DNA from: an uncultured Arenicella sp.
GTDB taxonomy: Bacteria; Pseudomonadota; Gammaproteobacteria; Arenicellales; Arenicellaceae
Direction of reading: 5' to 3'
Assembly (NCBI GenBank): GCA_937974565.1
Contig: CALJWL010000004.1
Coordinates: forward strand, 24,032-88,031
DNA: 64,000 nt
How positions within the stretch are numbered: position 1 is the stretch's first letter; each line of letters opens with the position of its first letter. The notes beneath the pieces are model-generated. The model searched no databases and was not told where the DNA came from. It saw only the letters and a list, made by a program, of their open reading frames with translations. The position numbers were made by a program, and so were the translations under genes. Positions 45,387 to 54,068 of this stretch are shown one piece after another.

Positions 45387-46598
45387 CTAGTTTAGCAGTA
45401 CGGTATTGGCGTCGTACTCGGGAAGAAAGTCTTCTTTCTTGCCTCTCATTAAACGCAAACCAGCAAAGGCCGCCTTAAGTAATAACGGATGTTGTATATG
45501 ATACAGGGTTCCAAATTTACGTGAAGTGTTTTGTATGCGCGCAGTGCGACTAATTCGATTGCGCTGATAACACAATAATCCATTTTCAATGTCTGCCTTA
45601 TGTTCCGACGCTTTATGATCTATGGCTCTTTGTAATATGCGAGCATCCTCAATGGCCATTGCTGCCCCGGAAGCCATAAACGGCAAGGTCGAATGCGCTG
45701 CATCGCCCAGCAAGGTAACCTTCTTTGAACTCCAATTACTGAACGGCTTATGATCGTAAAGTTCCCAACGGTAACAGTGATCTCGATCTACAGCATCAAT
45801 GACCGTCCCAATCATGGGGTGCCAATTATAAAAATCGCGTTTTAAATCGCTCCATGCCCCTTTTTCCACCCAAGACTCAGACTTTGATGGCACCTCATAA
45901 TTAAGTCTTTTTTGTTCAACTACACCCACTATATTGAGCATTTTTTTATTACGCAGATAATATAAAACCATGTGCTTTTTAGGGCCGACAAAATTAGTGA
46001 CCACGGTATCCATGAAATTGCTTGGCAATTTTTCAGTCGGCAACACGGCTCGCCACGCAACGTTTCCTGTATATCTTGGCGTAGTGTCGCCGAGCAATTG
46101 TTTTCGCACGGCAGACTTAATACCATCACTACCAACCAGCATGTCTGCAGCCAATGCACAGCCATCGGATAGATGAGCCACAACAAAATCGTCGGTTTCA
46201 TCAAAACGCTCGAAGTGTCTGCCCATTAATAGTTCAATGTTTGCTTTACTACGCACGGCATCCACAAGAACTTTTTGTATATCAGCCCTGTGCAAGTGGT
46301 AATAGGGCGCACCGTATTTTCTCTGATAGCCCTCGCCCAATTCAACAGAGTATAGATCGTCACCGGTTTTCCACTGCCGGAACTCAACTCGCTCAGGTTT
46401 CACCGCCCATCGCTCTAAATCATCGTTCAAACCCAAATATTGAAACACGCGTACCGCATTAGCCCCGCATTGCAACCCTGCGCCGGCCTCCGAGAGTTGA
46501 TTGGCTTTCTCAATTAGGGTCACTTGATGCCCTGACTTTTCTAAGCATAAGGCCGCTGTTAAGCCGCCAATACCGGCCCCGACGATAATTATGTTCAT
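45387..46598 (-). CDS. FAD-dependent monooxygenase (salicylate hydroxylase-like)
   Basis: Group A flavoprotein monooxygenase, 403 residues. It has the Rossmann motif GAGIGGLTAAL at 7-17, the DG motif MLVGSDGIKSAVR in the middle and the second FAD motif LLGDAAHSTLPFMASGAAMA. Family members such as salicylate 1-hydroxylase and 3-hydroxybenzoate 6-hydroxylase hydroxylate aromatic rings with NAD(P)H. No ring-cleavage gene is in the window, so the substrate is unknown. It ends a co-oriented series of CoA-thioester genes. Confidence 0.85.
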   Translation of the reverse strand: MNIIIVGAGIGGLTAALCLEKSGHQVTLIEKANQLSEAGAGLQCGANAVRVFQYLGLNDDLERWAVKPERVEFRQWKTGDDLYSVELGEGYQRKYGAPYYHLHRADIQKVLVDAVRSKANIELLMGRHFERFDETDDFVVAHLSDGCALAADMLVGSDGIKSAVRKQLLGDTTPRYTGNVAWRAVLPTEKLPSNFMDTVVTNFVGPKKHMVLYYLRNKKMLNIVGVVEQKRLNYEVPSKSESWVEKGAWSDLKRDFYNWHPMIGTVIDAVDRDHCYRWELYDHKPFSNWSSKKVTLLGDAAHSTLPFMASGAAMAIEDARILQRAIDHKASEHKADIENGLLCYQRNRISRTARIQNTSRKFGTLYHIQHPLLLKAAFAGLRLMRGKKEDFLPEYDANTVLLN

Positions 46599-46625
46599 TA
46601 TGATGAAGCCTTAGCGATCATGCTC

Positions 46626-46841
46626 CTACTTCCAGCCTATTAGCCATGTATCCGTTAATTTAAGCTCGTGCCACGCTATCTCAAACTCACGCTTAGTAAA
46701 TACCGCTTGAATAATGGTTTGAGTGACATTTGACTCTTCATCAAATTCGACATCGATAATCATAAAGTGCTTCTCTTTATTTTGGGGGCGTACGGCCGTC
46801 CATTTACTGCCCAACAATTTTTTAGGGTTAACGCGATTCAT
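46626..46841 (-). CDS. TIGR02450 family Trp-rich small protein
   Basis: Small protein of 71 residues from the preferred start. The family core is clear: MNRVNPKKLLGSKWTAVRPQ, then KEKHFMII and the tail WHELKLTDTWLIGWK. Function is unknown; members occur widely in gammaproteobacteria. The frame extends upstream to 46895, overlapping the SDR gene by 29 bases, but family members begin at MNRxNPKKL, so the ATG at 46841 was chosen. Confidence 0.82.
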   Translation of the reverse strand: MNRVNPKKLLGSKWTAVRPQNKEKHFMIIDVEFDEESNVTQTIIQAVFTKREFEIAWHELKLTDTWLIGWK

Positions 46842-46866
46842 AAGTAATGGCTTGACGGGGTTGTAA

Positions 46867-47637
46867 TTAGCGAGCTTGCATCCGAATGCCACCATCCATA
46901 CGAACAGTTTCTCCGTTCATATAATCATTTTCTACTAACATCTGAGCAAGATGCGCTATCTCATCTGCATTCCCCAAACGTTGAGGGAACAAGACCTGAC
47001 CTTCTAATGACGTATAGACCTCTGGCGGTAATGAGTCAAAAAGAGGCGTGTGAATCAACCCTGGCGCTATGCTATTCACTCTGATTCCATTCCTGGCAAG
47101 GTCACGCGCCAAGGTCAATGTCATGCCAACGATCGCGCCTTTGGAAGCTGAATAAGCGGCTTGACCAATCTGCCCTTCAAAAGCAGCCACCGATGCCGTG
47201 TTTATAATGACGCCTCGACATCCGCTCTCATTCACGGGTTCATTCTTTGACATTTCAAAGGCCGCGACACGACACACATTAAACGTGCCATTCAAATTAA
47301 TATCGATTACCTTTTTGAACAGCTCGTAGTCCCCTGGCCCATCTTTGTTAATGGTTTTTGTGGCCGTTCCAACACCTGCGTAATTGTTCACAATATGGAT
47401 CGCGCCAAACCTTTCGATCACTTGGGCTACGCCTTGTTCTACCGATTTGGCACCCGTGACATCCACCGAGCAGTAAACCGCGGCGTCACCCAGGGTTGTG
47501 GCTAACTTGCTACCGTTCTCGTTATCTCGATCAAAAATAGCCACCTTAGCTCCCAAGCTAACGTAATGCTTTGCCGTTGCCTCACCTAAACCTGATGCAC
47601 CGCCCGTGACAATAGCCACCTTATTTTTGATATTCAA
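46867..47637 (-). CDS. Short-chain dehydrogenase, 3-hydroxyacyl-CoA dehydrogenase type 2-like
   Basis: NAD-dependent classical SDR, 256 residues, closest in style to HSD17B10-type enzymes that oxidise short or branched 3-hydroxyacyl-CoAs. The cofactor motif is TGGASGLGEA (about 11-20) and the active site is NTASVAAF then YSASKGA. The usual NNAG structural motif reads NNYAG, with one extra residue. The start is a TTG with GGAG six bases ahead and no in-frame ATG nearby. The gene lies between the acyl-CoA ligase and the Trp-rich protein, consistent with beta-oxidation-like chemistry. Confidence 0.85.
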   Translation of the reverse strand: MNIKNKVAIVTGGASGLGEATAKHYVSLGAKVAIFDRDNENGSKLATTLGDAAVYCSVDVTGAKSVEQGVAQVIERFGAIHIVNNYAGVGTATKTINKDGPGDYELFKKVIDINLNGTFNVCRVAAFEMSKNEPVNESGCRGVIINTASVAAFEGQIGQAAYSASKGAIVGMTLTLARDLARNGIRVNSIAPGLIHTPLFDSLPPEVYTSLEGQVLFPQRLGNADEIAHLAQMLVENDYMNGETVRMDGGIRMQAR

Positions 47638-47744
47638 TTTTGACTCCGTAATAGATCGGTTCGTTTGCTTTATTTTAGAGCAAAGCGCGTATGAGTTACC
47701 TGAATTTCTAAGTCAAAATAAAAGAAGTAGTTATAAAGAGAGTA

Positions 47745-49388
47745 TCAGGCCTTAAACCGCTCTCGTAAGACCGCTTTTTGAATTTTCCCAGTGGCTGTCT
47801 TAGGCAGTGGACCAAATACTACTTTTTTCGGCTTCTTAAACCTGGCCATATTCTCAGCGCAAAAGTCGATAATGGATTGTTCATGATTATTCTCATCCTC
47901 TTTCAACCCCGCTTTTAATTCAACAAAGGCGCAGGGCACCTCTCCCCATTTTTCATCTGACATGGCTACCACCGCAGCGTCACCAACGGCGGGATGTTTA
48001 TATAAAACATTCTCAATTTCCACCGAGGAAATATTTTCTCCCCCCGATATAATGATGTCTTTGGCACGATCCTTTACTTGAATATAACCATCTGGGTGTA
48101 TTACCGCCAAATCACCACTGTTAAACCAACCGCCCTTAAATGCCTCTTTTGTCGCTTCCGTATTTTTAAGGTAACCTTTCATTAACGTATTACTTTTAAT
48201 TACAATTTCTCCCATGGTTTCACCATCATGAGGCACTTCTTTGCCCGACTCACTCACAACTGATACGGCTTCCGTCATTGAAAAGCGAACACCTTGTCTG
48301 GATTTAAGCTCGGCTTGTGCATTCTCACTTTCTTCGTTCCAACTCAATTGTGGGGCCGCTTGCAAAATATGACCGTAGCTTTCGGTCAAACCATAGACGT
48401 GCATCACCTCAAATCCAAATTTATTCATGCTTTGCAATACTTTTGCAGGCGGTGGCGCGCCAGCGGTCATTGCTTGAATTGTGCGGCCGAACTGTTTTTG
48501 TTTTTCCACTGGCGCATTGACCAACATATTTAAGATGATCGGCGCTCCACCAAAGTGAGTGATTTTGTGTTCTTCTACCAAATCAAAGAACACAGAAGGG
48601 TCAAAGGCTCGCATGCAAACGACTTTTGCAGCTTTTGCGGCCATAGTCCATGCGTGTCCCCAACCATTACAGTGGAACATCGGAACGGTATAAAGGTAGT
48701 TTGGCGTATGCGGCACATTCCATGATGAAATAGTCCCCATGGTCATCAAATAAGCGCCGCGATGATGGTAAACCACCCCTTTAGGGCGACCCGTGGTGCC
48801 GGACGTATAATTCAACGATAGAGCTTGCCATTCATCTTCAGGCAAAGTCCAAGCATACGTAGCATCGCCCTGTTCAACTAGGTCTTCGTAATGGCTATAT
48901 TCAATCCCACAGGGCAGCTCATATTGCTCGGAAGGCTCAGCGAACTCATCATTGATGATCACAATTTCTGGTTGAATGATGGAGGCATCCAATGCTTTCT
49001 CTAACACCGGCCAAAGCCCTCTATCTACGATAAACAATTTGGTTTCAGCATGATCAATGATGTATGCGATCGTAGCGGCATCCAAACGAGTGTTAATCGT
49101 ATTGAGTACGGCACCCGCCATCGGCACCGAAAAATGCGCCTCAAACATTTCCGGCGTGTTATGTGCTAACACTGAAACAGTGTCGTTTTTTCCCAAACCA
49201 CGTTTGGCTATGCTGGCAGCAATCCGAATACAGCGTTCTCTGGTTTCCTGCCACGTATAACGGCGAGATTGATAGATCAGTGATTCGTGGTGACCGTAAA
49301 TGTCCGCTGTACGATGCAAAAACGAAATGGGGGACAGTGCAACACAGTTCGCACTATTTTTAGGCAACTGGTCGTATTCTATCGTCAT
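47745..49388 (-). CDS. AMP-forming acyl-CoA synthetase
   Basis: Acyl-activating enzyme that forms an acyl-CoA from a carboxylate, ATP and CoA; 547 residues. The AMP-binding signature is YTSGTTGRPKGV, the A5-like motif is MHVYGLTESYG, and the hinge region is GWFNSGDLAVIHPDGYIQVKDR (in the form GDLAxxxxDGYxxxxDR). The catalytic Lys lies in the C-terminal PKTATGKIQK. It belongs to the broad group of short- and medium-chain ligases that also contains the methylthiopropionate ligase DmdB. Given dmdA nearby it is a candidate for that step, but sequence alone does not prove it. Confidence 0.88.
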   Translation of the reverse strand: MTIEYDQLPKNSANCVALSPISFLHRTADIYGHHESLIYQSRRYTWQETRERCIRIAASIAKRGLGKNDTVSVLAHNTPEMFEAHFSVPMAGAVLNTINTRLDAATIAYIIDHAETKLFIVDRGLWPVLEKALDASIIQPEIVIINDEFAEPSEQYELPCGIEYSHYEDLVEQGDATYAWTLPEDEWQALSLNYTSGTTGRPKGVVYHHRGAYLMTMGTISSWNVPHTPNYLYTVPMFHCNGWGHAWTMAAKAAKVVCMRAFDPSVFFDLVEEHKITHFGGAPIILNMLVNAPVEKQKQFGRTIQAMTAGAPPPAKVLQSMNKFGFEVMHVYGLTESYGHILQAAPQLSWNEESENAQAELKSRQGVRFSMTEAVSVVSESGKEVPHDGETMGEIVIKSNTLMKGYLKNTEATKEAFKGGWFNSGDLAVIHPDGYIQVKDRAKDIIISGGENISSVEIENVLYKHPAVGDAAVVAMSDEKWGEVPCAFVELKAGLKEDENNHEQSIIDFCAENMARFKKPKKVVFGPLPKTATGKIQKAVLRERFKA

Positions 49389-49490
49389 AATTTACCTCAC
49401 CCGTGCTTGCCAACAGCGCTTAACACTAAAGCCTTTTAGGCAACACACTTTAATTAATACACAGCCAAACCGTGTCTTATTTAAGAAACT

Positions 49491-51794
49491 CTAATTCTGC
49501 ACTGCCGCACCGTGGTCTAACATCGAGTTAATTCTGGCTTGAGTGGCCGCTGTCTGTACTAATGTTAAAAATGCTTTACGCTCAGCATCATATAACTCTT
49601 GCTCACTCATCAGTTGACCAGCGGGAATTTCGCCACCGGTTAAAATTCTAGCAAGCTCAGTGGCAACCACAACATTGTGCGGAGTTAACTTACCTTTGTC
49701 ATGCGCTTGATCTAACCACTCTAACATCTTTTCAAACACGGCTTCGCCCGGCATAGCTAAAGCGGGCCGATCAAAAGCTTGCTGTTCACCACCCTCTTTT
49801 ACTGCACTCATGGCTTGCGATAACAAACGATCACGATTGCTCAAATATCTGTCGTTGGCTCGCAACATGGCTTGCTCACTGGCTAAAATCGGTGATGAAC
49901 ACGTTTTACCATAACCTAAGTTCATAAATGCCTTCCACGCGGCTTCGTTTATGTTGCCGTCCATTTTGTCGACCCAACGGTACAAGGTTTCTTTGCAGCC
50001 ACCGCCGGCGGGTATGACCCCTACACCGGATTCAACCAAACCCATTACCGAGTTCGCGTGACAAATCACCTGCTTGGCGTGCAGCACCACTTCAAAGCCA
50101 CCTCCCAGCGACATACCAACTGGCGCGCAAACAACCGGCGCGCTCAGACTAGCCATGCGATGGACGGTTTGCTGAAAGTGCGCTAAAAACGCATCGAGCC
50201 CCACCATATCATCGTTACGAAAATAGCCACGCACCGCTTGCAAGTTTACCCCGCAGGAAAAGTGCTGAGCATCATTGTGTACGATAAGTCCATGGCAACT
50301 TCCAGACTCAACATGGTCAATGGCATCAGCCAATATGGCCATCGATTCACCGTTCAACGCATTAGCCTTACTGTGGAATTCCACCATGGCCATCCCGTCT
50401 ATTTCGTACCAGCTTGCAACTTCGGTGGTGTTCTTTGGCTTGAGTGTTCTGCGTTTCTCATTAAAACGCACGACACCATCGTCGCGTTTTAATTCTGCCC
50501 ACAAACGGCCAACTCCACTGAAATTTCGAACCTGTAACTGCCCTTCTTTAACACGATAGAAGGCAGACCCTGCGGCCTCGGCCAAGTAAGGAGGAACATC
50601 CATATTGCTTGCGCGCAATCGCTCAATAAAATAATCCACACCGATCTCATCTATCAATTCGAACGGCCCTTTCACCCAGTTATAACCGAGTTTCATTGCA
50701 TCATCGATGCCAATGGGGTCGGTGCCAACCTCGGGTATCAATGACGCAGCGTAACGTAGAGTTCGAGACAAAACACGCCACGCAAAGTCAGCGTAAATAC
50801 TGTCGTCGTCCAACAAATGTCTTACGCCATCGCGTTCCGCTTTGAGGCCAATGTCGAGTATTAACCTAGAAGAAGGAGAATACTCTGCGGTGGTCAAATC
50901 GATGACTTCTCGGCCATTTGGGCCATTACGATAAAAACCCTCGCCTTGCTTGTTGCCGGTTTGACCATTGGCAATCATGGTCGTCATTAACGGGATTTTT
51001 TCCGCTTCTTTGATGAATGGGTCGTCGGCCGGCAATGTGCCGACCAAACTGTGAGCCACATCCGACATCAGGTCAATGCCAATTAAATCATACAACCCAA
51101 ACACGCCCGTTTTTGGGATGCCCATGGGTCGACCAAAAACCGCATCGGCTTGAGTAGGGCTGAGCCCCATATCGAAGGCCGCCTGCAACGCAGTTTGAAT
51201 GGCGAAACACCCAACACGGTTACCTAAAAAACCGGGGGTGTCTTTACAATCGATAACGCCCTTGCCTAATTGTTGGTCGCAAAAAGCGCCCAGCTCTTCC
51301 ATCACAGTTGGCGCTGTATCTTCACCGCATACCAGCTCAAGCAGTGGCATAAATCGCACAGGGTTAAAAAAATGCGTGATGGCAAATCGTTTCCTGAAAC
51401 TCAACGGCATTTGCTCCACTAGCAAGCGAATAGGAATCGTGGATGTATTCGAACTGACAAGAGCTGAGTCTTGACATACCTCATCAATCCTTTTGTACAA
51501 AGCGCGCTTAACATCAAGGCGCTCTACTACGGCTTCGGCTATCCAATCACAATCAGCCAGTTGATCAAAATGATCGCGTGTATTGCCGGTTCGGATATAC
51601 TTTTCGAACTCGTCACTCATTAGCCCCTGAGTTTCGCGTAAACGTTCAAGGCCGCGTTGCGCCAAGGCATTTACATTGTCTCCATCACTGGGTAAGTCCA
51701 GCAACCAAACTTCTATTTCGGCGTTTGCCACCTGCCCCGCAATGCCTGACCCCATGGTGCCCGCACCAATCACCGCTACCTTTTGTATTGCCAT
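49491..51794 (-). CDS. Fused 3-hydroxyacyl-CoA dehydrogenase / enoyl-CoA hydratase (FadN-type)
   Basis: Bifunctional beta-oxidation enzyme, 767 residues. The dehydrogenase comes first and the hydratase second, the reverse of FadB. The NAD motif GAGTMGSGIA is at 10-19, the catalytic His is in ITHFFNPVRFMPL, and two dehydrogenase C-terminal domains follow. The crotonase domain begins near 460. Its two catalytic Glu positions are kept (GGGFEVVLHA and MGLVESGVGVIPAGGG) as is the oxyanion segment HFSCGVNL, so both activities look intact. It is 82 bases after the alpha/beta hydrolase. Confidence 0.9.
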   Translation of the reverse strand: MAIQKVAVIGAGTMGSGIAGQVANAEIEVWLLDLPSDGDNVNALAQRGLERLRETQGLMSDEFEKYIRTGNTRDHFDQLADCDWIAEAVVERLDVKRALYKRIDEVCQDSALVSSNTSTIPIRLLVEQMPLSFRKRFAITHFFNPVRFMPLLELVCGEDTAPTVMEELGAFCDQQLGKGVIDCKDTPGFLGNRVGCFAIQTALQAAFDMGLSPTQADAVFGRPMGIPKTGVFGLYDLIGIDLMSDVAHSLVGTLPADDPFIKEAEKIPLMTTMIANGQTGNKQGEGFYRNGPNGREVIDLTTAEYSPSSRLILDIGLKAERDGVRHLLDDDSIYADFAWRVLSRTLRYAASLIPEVGTDPIGIDDAMKLGYNWVKGPFELIDEIGVDYFIERLRASNMDVPPYLAEAAGSAFYRVKEGQLQVRNFSGVGRLWAELKRDDGVVRFNEKRRTLKPKNTTEVASWYEIDGMAMVEFHSKANALNGESMAILADAIDHVESGSCHGLIVHNDAQHFSCGVNLQAVRGYFRNDDMVGLDAFLAHFQQTVHRMASLSAPVVCAPVGMSLGGGFEVVLHAKQVICHANSVMGLVESGVGVIPAGGGCKETLYRWVDKMDGNINEAAWKAFMNLGYGKTCSSPILASEQAMLRANDRYLSNRDRLLSQAMSAVKEGGEQQAFDRPALAMPGEAVFEKMLEWLDQAHDKGKLTPHNVVVATELARILTGGEIPAGQLMSEQELYDAERKAFLTLVQTAATQARINSMLDHGAAVQN

Positions 51795-51875
51795 TAATAG
51801 TGTCTCGTTCGATTTCGATTAAATTTGTTCTGTAGAAGGTGCTTTTAATAAGGCATTATCGTCGTACAGAAGCCA

Positions 51876-52664
51876 TTAATTGCTTCTGGTTATGAATGAA
51901 CTCAATAAACCCAACACTTGTTTAGGCGCTTCAATGGGCAACATATGGCCAGCGCCTTGAACAACGTCTACCTTAGCATTTAACGCCTCAGCGGTTGCCA
52001 GACCGGCCTTTAATGGTGTCATTTTGTCGTGCGTGGCTAATATCATTGAACTGGGAACAGTAATACCTTTAATGGCTTCTCGGCCCCCCACATAAGCGGC
52101 GCAACACTGCAAATCAGTTGCCAGTGGGTTCCGACTCATAATTTGCCGACCAATAGCGATGGGTTGCATGCCAGGTGTTGGGCTAGACCCCATGTGTATC
52201 TGCTGACCAAACCCCCATTGCAACATCATATTTGCGGCTTTTGCCGCCGATTTTTTAGCGGTGTCAATGAGCATTTGATTAACTGGAATCGCGTCGGCAG
52301 TGCCAACGCCGGTCAGCGAAACGGCGCTTTTAGGTGCCTTTTTTACTAACTCTAAAGCGCTTAAAAAGCCTTGCGAATGGCCTATTATATGGGCCTGTTT
52401 TACACCCACCTCAGCAAGCAGTGCAATTAACCAGTCGCCTGAATCCTCAATAGAGGTTATCGCTGCGCCACCAGATAAGGAGTGGGCAGGAAAATCCGGC
52501 GCTAACACTGAGTACCCGTTATAGGCAAACCAACGTGTTTGCAAAGCCCAAGAGCGATGATCCAGCCCGCTGCCGTGTAAAAAAAGAACCGCCGGTTGCG
52601 TTGCATCAAAGTCTTTACCACCGGTCGCAATATGAACTGGGGCATTGTTTATCGTAATGTTCAC
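51876..52664 (-). CDS. Alpha/beta hydrolase coupled to the MetY gene
   Basis: Alpha/beta-fold hydrolase, 262 residues, cytosolic. The oxyanion region is LFLHGSGLDHRSW, the nucleophile Ser lies in GHSQGF (about 96-101), the acid Asp in ATHDKMTP and the His in GAGHMLPIE. The start is a GTG sharing GTGA with the stop of the upstream sulfhydrylase, so translation is coupled. It is not MetX (homoserine acetyltransferase), which has a different nucleophile elbow and is much longer. A thioesterase or ester hydrolase role is possible; the substrate is unknown. Confidence 0.82.
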   Translation of the reverse strand: MNITINNAPVHIATGGKDFDATQPAVLFLHGSGLDHRSWALQTRWFAYNGYSVLAPDFPAHSLSGGAAITSIEDSGDWLIALLAEVGVKQAHIIGHSQGFLSALELVKKAPKSAVSLTGVGTADAIPVNQMLIDTAKKSAAKAANMMLQWGFGQQIHMGSSPTPGMQPIAIGRQIMSRNPLATDLQCCAAYVGGREAIKGITVPSSMILATHDKMTPLKAGLATAEALNAKVDVVQGAGHMLPIEAPKQVLGLLSSFITRSN

Positions 52665-53986
52665 GCGCCCTCTCCCGTGCCTTTTTTCTCGCTTTGCTTT
52701 TGGGCCGCTTTTAGCCCTTGCGCAAAGTCGTTTTGAATATCCGAGATATCTTCAATGCCTACTGAGACTCTGATTAAATCAGCGCTAATGCCAGCGGCTT
52801 TCATTGCTTCTGGTGTAAGCCGTGAGTGAGTGGTACTACCAGGGTGTAACACCAAGGTTCTTGAATCGCCTACATTAGCCAAATTAGACGCCAGTTCACA
52901 ACGGTTAATAAAAGCGGCCCCACCTTCACGACCACCCACCACGCCAAAACACACCATAGAGCCAGCTCCATTGGGGAAAAGTTCTTCAGCAATAGTATGA
53001 GTGGGGTTAGTTGGCAAACTGGGGTGATTCACCCACGCTACTTCATCGCGTCGTTGCAACCAATCCACCAGCGTTAACGCATTTTTTACGTGCTTTTGCA
53101 TGCGCATGGTCAAGGTTTCAATACCCTGAAGAATCAAGAAGGCGTTATTTGGGCTTAAACAAGCCCCTAAATCTCGCATTGATTCTGCACGAATTTTCAT
53201 GGTTAATGCATTGGGGCCAAACTCCTCCCAAAATTTGATGCCGTGAAATGGCTCGTAAGGCTCTGTTAGTTCAGGAAATCGACCGCTGGCGCCCCAGTCG
53301 AAGTTTCCTCCATCCACTACTGCTCCCCCAATCGCGGCACCATGCCCCCCCATCCATTTGGTGATTGAATGCACTACGATGTTGGCTCCGTGATCCAATG
53401 TTTGTGTCAACACAGGCGTGGCAAACGTTGCATCTACAACAACGGGCACACCTTGGGCATTGGCTGTTTTACTGATTTCGGGTAAATGAGAAACCTCAAG
53501 CCCTGGATTGCCAATGGATTCACAAAAAACGAGCTTGGTGTTCTCTTTGATGGCACTGGCCAGCTCAGCCTGATCGTTGATTGATACAAACGTTGTGCTA
53601 ATCCCCAGACGCTTTAACGTGTGTTTTAATAACGTCGCCGTGGAGCCATAAATCTGCGAGGCCGCCACAATATGATCGCCCGCTGAACACAGGGTAATAA
53701 ATGTGGTGAACAAGGCACTCATACCCGAGGCTGTGCAAATGGCACCAGTGCCACCTTCTAGCGCCGCAATGCGTTGTTCCAGAACCGCGACAGTGGGATT
53801 AGATATGCGGCTATAAATGTGCCCCCCTTGCTCGACATTAAACAGTGAAGAAGCGTCTTCCACGCTCTCGAAAACATAAGAGGTGGTCTGATAAATTGGC
53901 ACGGCACGCGAACCGTGATCACTTTCAGGTACGTAGCCGCTGTGCAGCGCAATGGTGTCTGGCTTGTAAAACGAAGAGTTACTCAT
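52661..53986 (-). CDS. O-acetylhomoserine sulfhydrylase (MetY-type PLP enzyme)
   Basis: PLP enzyme of the Cys/Met metabolism family, 441 residues, the usual length of O-acetylhomoserine sulfhydrylases. The PLP lysine is K210 in HSITKWMGGHG. Other features are YSRISNPTVAVLEQRIAALE at 58-77, ASGMSALF and VDATFATP. These enzymes make homocysteine from sulfide, and many also make methionine directly from methanethiol. It lies 82 bases after dmdA on the same strand, so a role in capturing methanethiol from DMSP breakdown is plausible. Its stop overlaps the start of the hydrolase gene. Confidence 0.9.
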   Translation of the reverse strand: MSNSSFYKPDTIALHSGYVPESDHGSRAVPIYQTTSYVFESVEDASSLFNVEQGGHIYSRISNPTVAVLEQRIAALEGGTGAICTASGMSALFTTFITLCSAGDHIVAASQIYGSTATLLKHTLKRLGISTTFVSINDQAELASAIKENTKLVFCESIGNPGLEVSHLPEISKTANAQGVPVVVDATFATPVLTQTLDHGANIVVHSITKWMGGHGAAIGGAVVDGGNFDWGASGRFPELTEPYEPFHGIKFWEEFGPNALTMKIRAESMRDLGACLSPNNAFLILQGIETLTMRMQKHVKNALTLVDWLQRRDEVAWVNHPSLPTNPTHTIAEELFPNGAGSMVCFGVVGGREGGAAFINRCELASNLANVGDSRTLVLHPGSTTHSRLTPEAMKAAGISADLIRVSVGIEDISDIQNDFAQGLKAAQKQSEKKGTGEGA

Positions 53987-54068
53987 CGGTCAGTGTGTGA
54001 TTGTTTGTGATTTAGTGGTTGTTCACTCTCATTAGAGCAACGATGGTCTTAAAACAATAAAGACAGCC

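Noticed and set aside
51876..52664. Hydrolase next to metY as homoserine O-acetyltransferase (MetX)
   Set aside because: 262 residues with a GHSQGF elbow; MetX is much longer and has a different nucleophile motif.
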